Below are positions 48,050 to 61,327 of a DNA stretch of 64,000 nucleotides, piece by piece. The notes beneath the pieces were generated by a model. That model was not told where the DNA came from, did no database searches, and saw only the letters and a program-made list of their open reading frames with translations. The translations under genes and the position numbers were made by a program. Source of the stretch: Prunella strophiata (Eukaryota > Chordata > Aves > Passeriformes > Prunellidae). The DNA lies in assembly GCA_036583965.1 (NCBI GenBank), contig JAZBQD010000018.1, positions 13,370,867 through 13,434,866 of the forward strand, written 5' to 3'. Each line of letters begins with the position of its first letter. Within the stretch, counting starts at the first letter, position 1.

Positions 48050-49078
48050 GCCAAATGCATGAAAATAATATACACTGGAATATGATTTACTAAATAACCT
48101 TTTCACAGTGTTTTTCATCTTGCATTAATTTCCAGAATTGCATGAATCCATTGTAGGTTCACATTTTTGCAGTAAGAAATATAATTTTCTAGTTGATAGA
48201 GTCTCGCTTAACCATATAATTAATTGGTAAACTTTTAAAAATGAGCTTATGTTTTAAAAGCCAGGGAATGCAAATTGTTAAGTGTATACAAATCCCCTTA
48301 AAAAGAATGGAAGGACTAAGATGAGCAAAGAACAGTGTCAGGCTTGTTGCAAAACTGAACTGCCATTTCTTTTTTACCACAGTTGCATGCATAAAGCACA
48401 AGTAATCTAGACAGCAAGCTTTGACTTAGAATATTAAAAAAAAGGGGGCTGATAAAAAGTCCCTCCTCTTCTTCAAAAGACAGAATGAAGAAGATACCAA
48501 AAGCTACATAATAGTCTATTCTGGTGGCAGAGAAGGAGCAGGACAAAAAGTCATTCTTCATCCACAGGCATGGCAGAACTAAAACAGGATGCAATCAAAT
48601 TATAATTCTAAATGTGTTTTTTTTTTAAAAATATTCTTAGTTCCTTTTTATTAATTGCCAGATCTTGTGAACCACTATATTTCAGAGGAACAAGTCAGAC
48701 AAGATGTTTGCTTATAATTAAAGGGATGAAGAAACATCAAAATAATATCCCAATTCAATAAAACTTAATAAAAATGGAAATAGAATACATGTGCTGACAA
48801 CAAATAATGTGAACATGCTTGAAATACATCAGGCAGGAGTCAAAAGGACATTGAAAAACCTGCAGCCTACTGATAGCCTGAATGGTCCTGCACAGAGTGA
48901 AATGTTTACCTATCAACCTCTCCTATGGAAATTTATGTATATGAAGCCTATGGAAAATGATCTTAGTTTAAATTGAAATTGTTATATCCATGAGGAGACA
49001 AAAGTGTCCATGGAGCTTCCTTTGTTTCTTTCTTATTAATTGAATTCTACGTAGAAATGAAAAAGCTTGACATTTATT
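48050..49078. other. Non-coding stretch, no gene recognised
   Basis: AT-rich unique DNA; nothing recognised. Confidence 0.55.
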
Positions 49079-49103
49079 AAAAAAAAAAAAAAAAAAAAAA
49101 AAA
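49079..49103. repeat. Homopolymer A25
   Basis: Uninterrupted run of 25 A after GACATTTATT, followed by GTATTAACATG. No recognisable element body upstream. Confidence 0.95.
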
Positions 49104-49348
49104 GTATTAACATGAAGAGAGAGAGATTTAGAACCAAAATCAATTTCTTTTTGATTTGGAATAACATAATTCCTCACAACACTGTATGTATCTTCAAACT
49201 AGTGAAATATGCAAAGATTTCTGTTTAAATATTTTTACTGTTAAAAATTTGCTTTTGCTGACTGCCACAAACTCTCAATGGTGACAAAAAAAGGGTTTTT
49301 TTCTAACAAATGTGTTGCTTCTCCAATTGATCTTCGATCTCCTTTTTC

Positions 49349-49376
49349 TTTTTTTTTTTTTTTTTTTTTTTTTTTT
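49349..49376. repeat. Homopolymer T28
   Basis: Uninterrupted run of 28 T after CCTTTTTC. It lies 245 bases from the A25 run and in the opposite sense. The intervening sequence contains no recognisable gene. Confidence 0.95.
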
Positions 49377-52300
49377 GAATTGGGAACAAACAGCAGACAA
49401 TAAAATGAAAGTCAATAAACAGGTCAGCTTCTCTCCAGCCCTGTGGGCATTCCTGCTTTTGTCTAAAGAAACCCTAAACCTCCAGTCATATGGCAAATGT
49501 CCTGGCAAAAAAATAATGATGGCAAGTTATAAAAAAAGATTGAAGTGCTAGGAGAGTTTGAAAACAGTTCTTGCAATAAAAAAATTCAGATTGGTGACTG
49601 TAAAATGAAAAGGCAGAAGGTCTTTTCATGTACCGTGCACAATGAGAGGCAGAACTGGACACCTGAGCTTGAAGCCATCCTGGGGCTACCTTGGGCTCAT
49701 TGCCCCTGGCTACATTCTCATGCAAGGGAGGATCCATGACAATCCATGGGATTTTGTTCATTTTTATAAATGCCAGCCATTTAACCTCCAGGTGCATCAG
49801 AACCCCTGCAGCATTGCTGTCCAAATACACACTGAAGGTGAAGTCGCACTGACATTTCACAATAATTGACAAAAGCTCCAGTCTCCAGGGAAGTGGTGGA
49901 GTTCTTAGGTGAGCCCATGTTTCCAGCTGGCTCAGGGGCTGACATGTCCTAGGGCATGTCTTAGCTGCTTTCCTGTGTTTGGTGTCCCTGTGCCACAGCG
50001 GCTGCTGTCCTTGCTCATGCTGGTTATTGTGTGGGACAAGTCCATCCTCTGCGCTGAGTCACCACATTAATCAGGGCTTTGCTGCCTCTTATCTCCTCCC
50101 TGCAGGGAGGCAGGAAACACAATCAGGTATCCTTGAAACTGGGATCCAAGATGTGAACAGGATGTTGAGCTAATCATTCTCTGAGCACCCTGATGCATAA
50201 GTCTCCTTAGAGCATCAGCATATGAAAATCCCTTTTCACCCACGTGCTTACAGTGGGTGAGCACTGATGTCTCACTGATGTCATTGCTCTGGAGCCAGAT
50301 GAGATGCACTGTTTGGCTGAAGGAATCCTCTTGGTTGCCAGCTGATTTGCAGGTAGCACTGACCTGCAAAGCCCCAAACAAGCCTTCTCTCTGTTCACAT
50401 CCTCTTCTCTCCCTCTATGAATCAAGGGCAATGAAATAACATAAGCACACAATTAAGGAGAGCTTCTGGTCTTGAGCAGGCTTTTTTATTCTTTTACACA
50501 GGGATACTTCAATCATTTATCCAAAACAAGGAAGGGACAGACATTTCCAAAACTGAAATAGAGGCTTCATTAGGAGTACAGTGTACACAGATTCTTGCCT
50601 CTGAATAGGTCGAGCACAATGCAAGCTCACTCCAAAAAGCACAGATTTAAGGGAGCTGTTGAGCAGTTGGGGTCAAGGTCCCTCTCAGACACCAAGTGGG
50701 AGCTGCACGAGGGATATTGGGGTAGAAATACGTGCCTTTGCACTGGCAGAGTCACATCAGTGTGGAATCTCTGTCTTCTTCTGGCCTGCACAGAGGGTTC
50801 TCCAACCAATATATCCTTAATTAAAGGAGAACCTTTGAGCAGCTTCATCTACAAGCTTTGGGCTGGCCCAGGAGGCCGCTCAGCTGTGTCACATCTCCAG
50901 GCTTTCTCCCCACACAGCAGTTGCTCTTGTAAGGTACAACATGCCAAGCATAATCAGTTAAACTAACCATGAGGTCTTCTGAGTGACAATCAGGCTCTTT
51001 CCACACTTTCTTTCGACAGCAACAGCCGTGTGAACAATCCTGCCAAGAGGAGGTGGGTGAGCCGCACGACTTCAAGTTGCTGCTGATAAATTATTAATTC
51101 TCCAAGAGGCTTCTGAGAGTTGAAAGTTGGAGAGAAGATGTAACCTCCAAGCATCTAGGGATCATTTAAGAAGGACTTGTTCCTGATAGGGACAGTAGGA
51201 GAGACAAGATTATCTGAAAAGTGCTGACCTGGGGGCAAGTTAAGCACATCTTGCTTTCCTGGAAGGTTCTGAATTTGTCAGAGTTGTGTGCAACCATATT
51301 AAAAAAAAATAGGCCTTACAGACTTTGGCCAGAAATTATTCTAAACCAATCCTGATATAATTCCCTTAACAGACTACTGCATAATTGCTTGCTTACCCCT
51401 TAACAGTAACTGAGAAACCCCCCAGGTGAACAGCACCAGAAGCCTGCTCCTGTGCAAGCTGTCCATCAAGGCAGACTGGCCCTCCTGGCTCAGGTTCAAC
51501 AGCCTCCAGTCCTGTATTCATTGGCACTATGAGACAATAAGGTTTAGCAAAATAAGGCTGATGGCAGCATCTCTGGTAATCCTGCCCTAACCTGTGCTAA
51601 AATGACACCGTGTGAAAATGCCAGCCCTTGCAGGCACAGGCTAGAGTGTTACAGATTTAATGCTTGGTGAACACTAGACTGTAGGAATTAAAATTAAAAA
51701 TCCCCATTATCATCATAACTGAGAAGTAAGAGGATCTTAGCTCATCACTTCCCACCTCAGGACCCCCAGCCTCAGATTGTCTAAAGCCCTCATTAAGCCT
51801 TCTTTTGAACTGCATCATGGGTCTAATGAATTAAAGAATTCATATTTCCCAATGAAGATTTCAGGGCAGCTAGGTACACTAGGAAATTAATTTTGTACAT
51901 TTTTTATGCCAGATCCTGGATATTTGCACCAGTTCATCAGAAATTCAGTTCAGGCCCCCTGCAGGCAATAAGGTCTTCTGATACACAGGAAGTTTCCTTC
52001 ATGTGTTGATGAACCATCTAAAGTTCACCCAGAAGTGCACAGTAGAACCTGTATAACTTAGAGAAACAATAGAGCTAAGGCAGAAAATCCAGATTTGCCA
52101 CTAAAGTAAATGATGAACACTTCACTGTAGCACTCTAAAACAAAGGCAGCTTTAAAATTCCAGATCACAAAGCCACACCCAGCTTTAGTTTTCATCCTCT
52201 AAACAATGAGCCACTGTCATCCTCTCATCATACCCAAGGGAGTAGAGAGGAAAGGGGAGTTCTGATTGCAGAGCAATGCTTACATTTGTTTGTATATCCC

Positions 52301-54030
52301 TAATCTAGATAGAGATGGTATGTTGCTATACATCACCATATTCAATTCTTTACCTTTCAAGGGCCCCTGAGAACAGAAATGTGTGCTTACTGATTTGTAC
52401 AGATGCTGAACTAAACAGTAAGTATAAGGCTTTGTGAATTTAATCTAGATGAGGCAGCTACTGAAGCAAATATTCAAAATGCATTTGGAGGGATGGTATG
52501 AACTAGTAGTACCATCTAGCCAACAGGCTAAGGTTGTTATGCATAAGTAGTATTTCTCTTAGAATATTCATGGCTTGTAGCTGAATCAACATTCCAGCCA
52601 TGACAATTGGTTTGACCAGGCAAAGTCAAGTGGTATATTGACCTGTGGCTCAAGAACTGAGCATCAATAAAAACAAGAGCAGCAGCCACTGGGTGAGGGA
52701 ATTCATGGCCTAGGTCTCTTCTAGTTCTGTCACCCACCCTGATGATGGAATTATCCCTATAAAGGATGTTTCCTGACTATCAGGATGAATTTAAAATGTT
52801 GTACCCCTGCAGAGGAGCTGAAGGCTGGTTTGCAGCAGAGGTAAGAGAAAGGCTGTGGTTTTAACCCAGCTGAAAAATAAGAAATCTTCACTGCAGCCTC
52901 AGGTAGGCATCATGGGCTTCTGGTGAGGTGCAACACTCCAGCTCAGCCTCTCCTGCCATGCCCTTGCCTGGTTGTCAGCCACATTAATAATGCACACTGG
53001 AGCACAGAAGCACATCCTGCCCTCAGGCATGCCCCTTACACACCAGTGTGCAGCTACATGCCATCACCTGAACAGAACTGTAGAACATGGCATCTGGCAA
53101 ATCAGCAGCTCCTTTAATGTCCCTGTTGGCTGTGCACAAGCTCTCTGAGCCTTGCAGCCACACATGGTAGGACCAGTCAGCTGGAGAGCTCCCTGCACTG
53201 CACCAACAGGTGCCCAGCAGAGCCCAAGAAATGTCAGCTCTGCAGAACAACCTGGCAGGACAAAATCATTCCATTCTGGCACAGGAAGAGTTTGGGATGA
53301 AGGTCTGAGTGATGCTCTTTGTGCCAAGCTGAGCAGAGTCTAATGTCTTTATAAATCCTCTGCACTATTTTAGATCTGATGAAAGCTGTACTGTCAGTTC
53401 AGCACAGGAAAAATTCATCCATGTGCAGGAGTATTCTATGAGGTTGTGTGCCTTCCATGCCAGAATATGGCTTCAGTGAGACTCAGAGTCACACTGGACT
53501 TTTCCAAGCATGCTGCCCAGGGAGAAATTCCTCTAAATGAAAAACAGCTCTCCAGTAAGTAAAACCTCCTAGAAATAGCTTGCATGACTGATGTGTCACA
53601 CGGTACATCATGTACTGTATTTCCCCCCAGGTAATCTGCCTGAACAAAGACTTGCTTTTGTCCTCAAGTTCTTTTGCCTCCTTGTATCTCTCATTTCAGC
53701 AATGCCCTCCATGCTGGAGAGATGCCGTGAAGCTTTGCTATATTGTGCAATGCTGTCAAAGAAATTTATGGTCCAATATTTTGGTTTTCTGGAGGGTTGC
53801 TCCTCCCCTTTCTGCTTTAGCAAAGAATTTACTCTGGTCAAGGTCATGTGAATTTCAGTAGTGGGGATACCTGACTGACAGGATACCACAGTGTGCCCCA
53901 GAAATGTATTGCCTTTCAAAATACATGACAACAAAGTATTAAACCCATACTCAGCCTGCAGCTTTTTAATTCCAGGTTTGGCTGGATTTGCACGCTATAC
54001 AGACAGAAATTTGGTAGTTGCTTCAGAAAG
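49377..54030. other. Non-coding stretch, no gene recognised
   Basis: Mixed composition. GC-richer, CpG-poor blocks at about 49920-50130, 50640-50900 and 52800-53330 carry many overlapping short frames on both strands. None has a domain, signal peptide plus conserved body, or splice context I would defend. Confidence 0.5.
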
Positions 54031-54045
54031 AAAAAAAAAAAAAAA
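54031..54045. repeat. Homopolymer A15
   Basis: Run of 15 A after CTTCAGAAAG. Confidence 0.9.
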
Positions 54046-55266
54046 GATAAAAATTGATAAGTTGGAATAAAAGCATGAATCCATATCAATCACTCACAAA
54101 GGTTTATACACAGATAGGTGTGTGGGAAAACTGGAAGAACTCAATCAAAACTGATGTGGAGAAGAAATGACTGGCTATATTGACAATGAGGGATAATAAC
54201 TATACAGCTACATGGCAGGAAGACTTACAAAGGGAGCCTCAGAACTAGTGACATAATTTGAATAAAAAATGTCTCAGGAAAACTTAAATGTCATTGCTGT
54301 TCAGGTTGTCAACCGTAATGCTGTCATTTAGGTAAATGCTACATTATTTTATTACAAGCCTTTAATTACTGTTCTTGCATTCTAAATATGTTTTGTTAAG
54401 CTCAACATTAAGGTGACCCATTATTGCTTATTAAAGGCAAAATGGCAGCATAATAGCAGGCTAGTCCAAAAAATCCTCAGTATTGTGATGCATTCATGGA
54501 GCCCACCCTGGACAGCCACACTCAGTGCTTCAGCAACACTTCAGGTCTGTTTGGTTTGTCTGTTCCTGTTTGTCACCTCTACCCACATGAATGAGGTTCA
54601 GCTTACCTCCATACATCAAGGGCATGATGGTGTATTTCTAAAGACTGGAAAACTGACTAAAAAGCAGTGGCCATTAGTTCCAGGATGGACTCATGGCAGG
54701 GCCCTAGCCCTCCAGAACTTGGATGTGATGGAAGGATTGGAATCAGTGTTCTTTTCAAAAGGAGGCTTCACACTGTCAGCAAGTTCTCCTTAAGGAGAGG
54801 TTGCATCCCATAGCTTTCCAGCCCAGGCTTCCTTAAGGACATTAATTCATCAATCTGCTTCATAACTGACAGCTGAACTGTGAACTTGTGGTTTTTTGCA
54901 CTGTCTGTGAGACTGTGCTTCCAAACCCTCAGACAGTGCAGTGGAAAAAAACTGGAAAATGCAGTTATACCTTAGTCCCATCACATGACTCGTCTGTTCT
55001 TGACCCCAAGTTCACATTCAACTTAACTAAGAGAATGAAACAGATATATAACAAGAGAAATGGGCCTGGGGGAGGGGAGTGATAATGGCCACATGCTGAA
55101 ATACAGAGAAGAACTGGAGCAAAGTATTAACACGTGAAAATCACAATTCAAGGCAGGAATAAATCAAATGGGCTGCAAGGACTGCAGTGTATCCAAGATA
55201 CTTTCTGTGAGGTAGAGAAAAGAGGCCATCCAGGGATTTGTACAAGGCACAGGTTTCAGGCCTGGG
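54046..55266. other. Non-coding stretch, no gene recognised
   Basis: Unique DNA. The 54413-54793 plus-strand frame (126 codons) has no recognisable domain. Confidence 0.5.
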
Positions 55267-55305
<39 letters not shown>

Positions 55306-55353
55306 AACCCAAAAAAACCCCCAAAAAAACCCAACCAACCAACCAAAAAACCC
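55267..55353 (+). repeat. A38 tract followed by A/C-rich tail
   Basis: 38 uninterrupted A, then CAACCC, A7, CCCCC, A7, CCC, (AACC)3, A6, CCC. The tract resembles a poly(A) tail whose 3' part has become a compound A/C microsatellite. The 160 bases upstream (55105-55266) contain no gene or repeat I can name, so a retrocopy origin is only a possibility. The Lys/Asn/Pro- or Phe-rich frames across it are artefacts of the repeat. Confidence 0.9.
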
Positions 55354-58300
55354 ATTCTATTGAACAAGTAACAAATGTCACCCTCAGATCTAGTTTTCTT
55401 ACTTTGCGATTTTTTTTCTTGACCTGCTGCAATTTCACAATCAGCTCTACAACTTTGTGGCTGGTCTGTTGCTTGAAACAAACTGACTCATCAAATGATG
55501 CACTTTTACTGCTGTTTGCACTACTGTAACAGCCTTATCTACAGTACAATAGTTCACATGCACTACCTGAATAAATAAAAAAGCTACCAAGTCAAAGCTA
55601 TAAGCTATACAGTCAAAGCTATCAAAGACAGAAGGATAGTTTCACTTTAGGGGTCCTTAAGAGAACTTGCATAGTTTACTAAGTCCTTAAAAGACTTGCT
55701 GTGTGTTTTCCATCCAAAGGATTTAATCCCTGCTGGATTTACATATGTGAAAGATTGCATATGAGATTACTTCTGTCTTCCAGAAGACTCAGCTGTGAAA
55801 CACAGAATTTAGACTGCAAAAAGGAAGGATGTCAGGGGGAGAATAACATGAATTTGATCCTAAAATTTTTTGCACAGTATTTACGGAAAGGATGTGGCAA
55901 AGTGGTGAGAGGAACTGCAAAGAAAGTATGTAAAGAGTTGACACAAACTGATATAAATAACATACTTAAGTCCCTCCAAAATTTGTTTCCCAGTCTCTGT
56001 ATGGAGACTGTTTTTCAGTGACATCCCAAGTACTGTTTAAGACTGTTAGATTCCTGCATGTAGCTCTGCCCTGCATATTTCAGGCTGTTTTGTTCAGTGC
56101 TCAGCACCAGGCAGGCATTTCAAGTGTGCATGAGCAGAAATAGGAACAGGACTAAGTAGTTAATGGGAAGCATTTTTTATTACCTAATTTCATCAAATAT
56201 GTCAGCATTTAAGAAAGCAAATTATGAATATTACTGATAGTCATGGATTTGTTCAAGGTTGAACACAGCCCTGGAGTCAAAGATTAAATAGCCTTTGCCT
56301 TACATGATTCATCATCATGAACCTGTGGATATAATGGCAACCGAGTAGTTTTTGGCCAAGGAGAGAATTCATAACATACGACAGCTCAGCAGAGTTCCAG
56401 TTACTTTAAATGTCTTTATTCTTTAAATATAGACCATCCATATGAATATCTACTCATTGTTCCATAAGGGTCAATTATCAGCCCTTTGCAATTATTCTTC
56501 CAGCCTGTGGGGCTCTGTGATACTTTTTTTCCTCCCACATTTGGAGCACAGTTCTCAAGTGTTCATTTACACAGAAACCCTCTGTAGTGAACAACCACAC
56601 AATTTAATTTCACATCCAGGGCTGAACTAGACACACAAAACTAGCAGGTTAACTAATGCAGGTTTTACACATAATGATGATAATGATCCCTGTAAATGAG
56701 GCTTGTAACAATCCATTACTTTGGATCAGTAAGTTTCTTAGAAAATCAAAATCACTATTGATATAAAAAAGTAAACTAAAATCTCTTTGCTCTTGAGAGA
56801 AGTGACTGCTAAGGTCTCTGGCTCCTGAAAGCAACAGTACTATCCCTTGCTTGTAAAAATTTTGCTCTATGAAGTGTAGCTACCCTCCATGCTATGAATA
56901 GCTATGTTTCTTCTTCATTTGCATGAAAGACCTCTCTTAAAAACACAAAAAATGAACAAAGAAGAGTAACAAAACTTACACTGGAGATTAAAATAAAATA
57001 AATAATAATAAAAAAAAATAATTTTAAAAAAATCTACCACATTTAAATTTCTAAAATACCTTAAAATTAAAACTGAGCAGAGGTCGCAGAAAGTAAGTAA
57101 TTTTCATTAACAGGAATGAAACCCAACCTGTTGAATTGACACCACTAAAAAACAGCAATAAGGATGTTTTTATACAAGGTATACTAAAATATGATATATT
57201 AGGACATGTATAAAAAAATAAGCCAGTTCTGAATGCATGAAAGTACTACTGCAGTCTTCTCAGATGGTCATGCTGACTTTTGAAGGGGGTGTTTTCCCCC
57301 TCCCAGGGCAGCCTGAAAATATTGCTCTACTACAAATAGGCCATTATACACTGTGTTAAACAAATCCAGCACTGTTTGGTAAACTTGATCATTGCCTACT
57401 TTTGTGTCCTTTGGAGGAGTCATGCCATAAGTTCTCATTTTCCTGGCACTCCAGGAAATGTCTCTTCCATTTATGCACTGGGTTACCTCAGAGGAAACTT
57501 CTGTGTGAAAGCCTAACCAAAGCAGCAAAACTCATTTTGATGTGCTCTTGATGTGCAGTGGGCTCTGACATAAGTTCTCACAGCCATTTCAGCATAAAGA
57601 AAAAAATCATTCCCATGTCTGCTTTTTTTATTACATATTAAACCTCAGCTCCCAAAACTGTGATCAGAAATAGAAGCAATGACCAATTCTGCTACGTGTC
57701 TCTGATAGTAATGGAAAAACAGAAGCCACATATAGATGCATTTGAAAGAAAGAAAAAATACAGAAATGTTCTTCTGAGTCATTTGGGTAAAATCATGTTT
57801 TGCAATATTAAAAAAAAAAATATAGATATTTAGATTCCATTGTACAGACTGGAAAAACATTCACTGGGTGCTCACATTGAAATTCATGCTGACATGGCTT
57901 TTTAATTACTTATGGTGAATTAAAGGATCAAAGTTCTGAGGAACAGAAAATAAGTTCTCTTGTGCTTTAAAATTATGGATTTTACTAAAACATGCTGAAA
58001 TATTCAATTTCATTCCCTTTGCACTGTCAACAAACAAGGCAGGGGCAAAAGCTCCCTCTAACAGGCGTTTATTCTTTAGTATGAAATTAGTTTTCATTTA
58101 CCTTAATTTGTTCTGTTTGCTGAGAATTACTGGAGTTATTAAAGCTCAGACTTGAATTTTAAGATCAAATTACTTTCTCATTAATTTAGCAGTATAATAA
58201 TCTCACACACTCGTGGCTTCTTCCTTTACCAACATCTACATATCTCCTATTCAGCTCTGGAGTGGCAAGCTGCCTATTTTGCCTGTGAATATATATATTT

Positions 58301-61300
58301 GTCTGTAGTCTGGGGAGTGCACATAACATTCCTCATGGCTGGGCCATCCCAATCCTTGGTTTCAACTTTCAAGTTAAGAAAGCAACTGGAGAAATAAATT
58401 GTGTGTATAATATCTTTTCCCAGACTTATTAGTGACAATATTAGAAGGATTTTTCAAAAGCAATAGAATGCGGGGCATAGTCTCCTGAAACTGGACATCC
58501 TGAAGTGAGAGGCATATGAAAGTTTTGCTAAGGAAAAGTTTCTGCTAATGACCTTAGCTATCTTGTTTGCCTTAAATAATTTTTGATAAACTTTTTACTA
58601 TCCCAAACAAGACATTCCCTCTCAAAAATGCTGACAGAGCTGGTCAAGCACTCCTTATGAATCAAGAAAGATCATTTCTGACATCAGAACAGGACACAGG
58701 AGCTGCTGGTGGGTTCCCACTTTAGCATAGTGGGAGTAGGGAAGCCCTAGGCAGGTTTTGATTGCAAAAGACAGATTTTCAGACAACAACTGGGATGGAA
58801 ACCCCACAAACAGACTCAATTAATTCATAGGGTCTTTGAATACTGTGACCTAAAGCAAGTGCTGTTACCACGTACACATCAACATCAAACCATTCATACT
58901 CAGGGGGATGACAAAAATGTTAAGATAAACTCCTGAACTCCCAGAAAAGAAAAGCATGAGAGCATGATAGAAACATCACAGACAAGAAAACACAAATCTG
59001 ATCTCAAAATTAACATGAACAAAACCGGCATCAAAAGCAGTTAGCACATGAAATCAAAGGATTTTACTATTGTACTCCAGCACTGGAGAAAACGGATGGC
59101 TTTGCAATACCTGTGGGAACAGATAAGCATTAATGACAGCACGGGAAAGATGAAAGAGATTAACTAAGTATTCTGGCAATGTGTCCTCCTCACCTTGACC
59201 TACAGTGCAATGCAATACAGCTCACTTTTTTGCATAAAATACTTAACATGTCTCATAAAATGTTTATAGGGAGTGTCAGCCAAGGTAGAGGAAGACTATA
59301 GAGAAATGCAATCCCCAGAGCAAGTCACAAGTAGTTGAGATAAAAGTTTGCACAATTTCCTGTTCTCCCTTTTCTGTCCCCACCTCTTGTAAAATCTGTA
59401 GATTTTTCTTCTTGTTTTCCATTCCTTTATGCCTAATTTTACACTTTAATGTCACAAGCTAATGTGAGATGTCATGTATTTATTATTTTAATTTACTTAT
59501 CACATAAATTTATTCTTCTGGTTGCTGCTGAGTTGAGTTTACAGCAGAAAGAATGTCAGATGCCCTGCACCTGGCAACCTCCCAATTTTGTGTGACCCTG
59601 GTAAATTCAGTGCTGAAATATTCTCAAAAAAAAAAGGAGATTATCCTCTATTTTGCAAGTGGAATTCTTACGAACAATTTTCTTTGGTATCTCCTCTCTA
59701 ATCAAGACCCAGAAAATACACATACTTGGTTTCCCCTGAGGAGCAACCTGGCCTTCCTACTTCTGCTGATTCCTAAAACTGGAAGGAAAAAGGGAGAAAT
59801 TGATGGGGAGAATGTGAGGAAGACAGTCTTTTTTGTTGAGAGAGTGCAGGCGAATACCAGGACACAGGTCAAACTGCCTCACCTCCCCAAGTTCTTGCAG
59901 TGAGACTGTGGAGGACACCACCAGGAGGAGTAGGAATCTGAAGCCATTCCAGCAGCAAAGCCATGTGGAATGAGCTACAGGAAGTTTTCATTTTTATAAG
60001 ATCAAAACATGATTTTACAGTTGGGTTTAGATGCAGCAGCTGTATGGAAACAAATAAAGGAGATAACAAGGTCTTGGGAGGTGCAGTGCATCCCCAGTGC
60101 CAAGTCCATGCTGTTATAGTGTCCCTAACCCTGAGCTGTGGAGCTGTGCTTGCAGATATCAAGACTGATCTAAGCCCACTTACAGTTATTGAACGTGCCA
60201 AGCTACACCTGGTAAAATGGGAAAATAAGGAGGAAAAAGTGACAGGAATGGTGATAGGCTACCATAAAAAAATAACTTAAATATATATATAGCTGAGCAA
60301 GGAGCAAAAGGCAAAACTCCAGCAGTGTGTTGAAACAAGTGAGAAGGCAATGGGCCAGGGCAGGGGAGAGGTGTCCCTGTGGGCTGTGGAGTGAGGCTGC
60401 CAGGCTGCAGGGGGATTGACCTCTGCTCTTGTGCTGGTACCAGCTGGCAGAGCAAGCACAGCTGTGGGAGGTGCACCCAGGTAGAGGAACTCTGATGCAG
60501 TGTTAGGAAGTCTTTCTCTGAAAAGAGAAGGATGTTTTTCACCTGAAGTAGTTTAGTTTGGATGGAGAATCCCTGAGACCAGATTGTTCTCCATGCAGCT
60601 GCAGAGATTGGGTTAGAATTTCTAGAAATCAGGTTTCATTATGAAAGGAATCAAAACATCCCACACCATGCAGAGGGATTAACCTCAACACAGCATGTTC
60701 CTCATCCTCCTGGCCCACTGTCAGGATTGACAAGGGTTTGCCTGAAATCCCAGACTTGACAGGTACCAGCCATCCCACCCTTCTGGAACAAGGTCTCTCC
60801 ACCTGCTGATCATCATTTTGAGATGTAGGTATTCCAGCAGTTAGCTCCTCTAAAGTAGAGCAGCAGTTCCTTGTTAAATAAATTCTAATGGCTGGAGGAA
60901 GAGGGAGACAAAATATTTGTATCTTTGCACTCCCTCTATCTAAACAGGACTTTGCATCAAAAAATGCAGGAATCTAACCAGGAACCAAAGATACTCCTCC
61001 ATTTCAGGGATGCATATTTTGCTAATTCTACCTGCTTTCCTTCTTTGTATTGACTGGGGCAGGAGAGTCTTCTGAGTGGGACAGGATGTGCCCAAGAACC
61101 ACAGAATTAGGCTAGTTGTTTAATTATTGGGTCATCCAGTCATCTAAGAGCATGAACTGGGTGAATTGAGTCACAGCCTACTTCCACAGTGGGTTGCAGA
61201 ACCCTGATTGTGGTACTGTAAACAAGAACTGAGCACCATATGGGATGAATACTAGAGTATGAAATACACTCCTCCACTTAAGGTTCAGAGCCCTTTCAAG

Positions 61301-61312
61301 GATTGTTTTAAG
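55354..61312. other. Non-coding stretch, no convincing gene
   Basis: AT-rich unique DNA. It contains a 12-bp direct repeat (AGTCAAAGCTAT at 55590-55601 and 55611-55622), an A/AAT-rich patch at 56989-57033 and a GC-richer, CpG-poor block at about 60340-60480. The frame ending at 56021 has a Lys/Leu-rich second half that looks mildly coding-like but has no recognised relative. Confidence 0.5.
56989..57033. repeat. A-rich low complexity with AAT units
   Basis: AAAATAAAATAAATAATAAT followed by A8 and A7 runs. Simple AT-rich sequence. Confidence 0.85.
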
Positions 61313-61327
61313 AAAAAAAAAAAAAAA
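61313..61327. repeat. Homopolymer A15
   Basis: Run of 15 A after TTTTAAG. Confidence 0.9.

Noticed and set aside
55134..55529. Frames with poly-Lys or poly-Phe across the A38 tract
   Set aside because: Translation of a homopolymer and A/C simple repeat; not protein-coding.
60500..60560. GTGTTAGGAAGTCTTTCTCTG, considered as CR1
   Set aside because: Similar to one CR1 phrase only; neighbouring CR1 blocks are absent on both sides.
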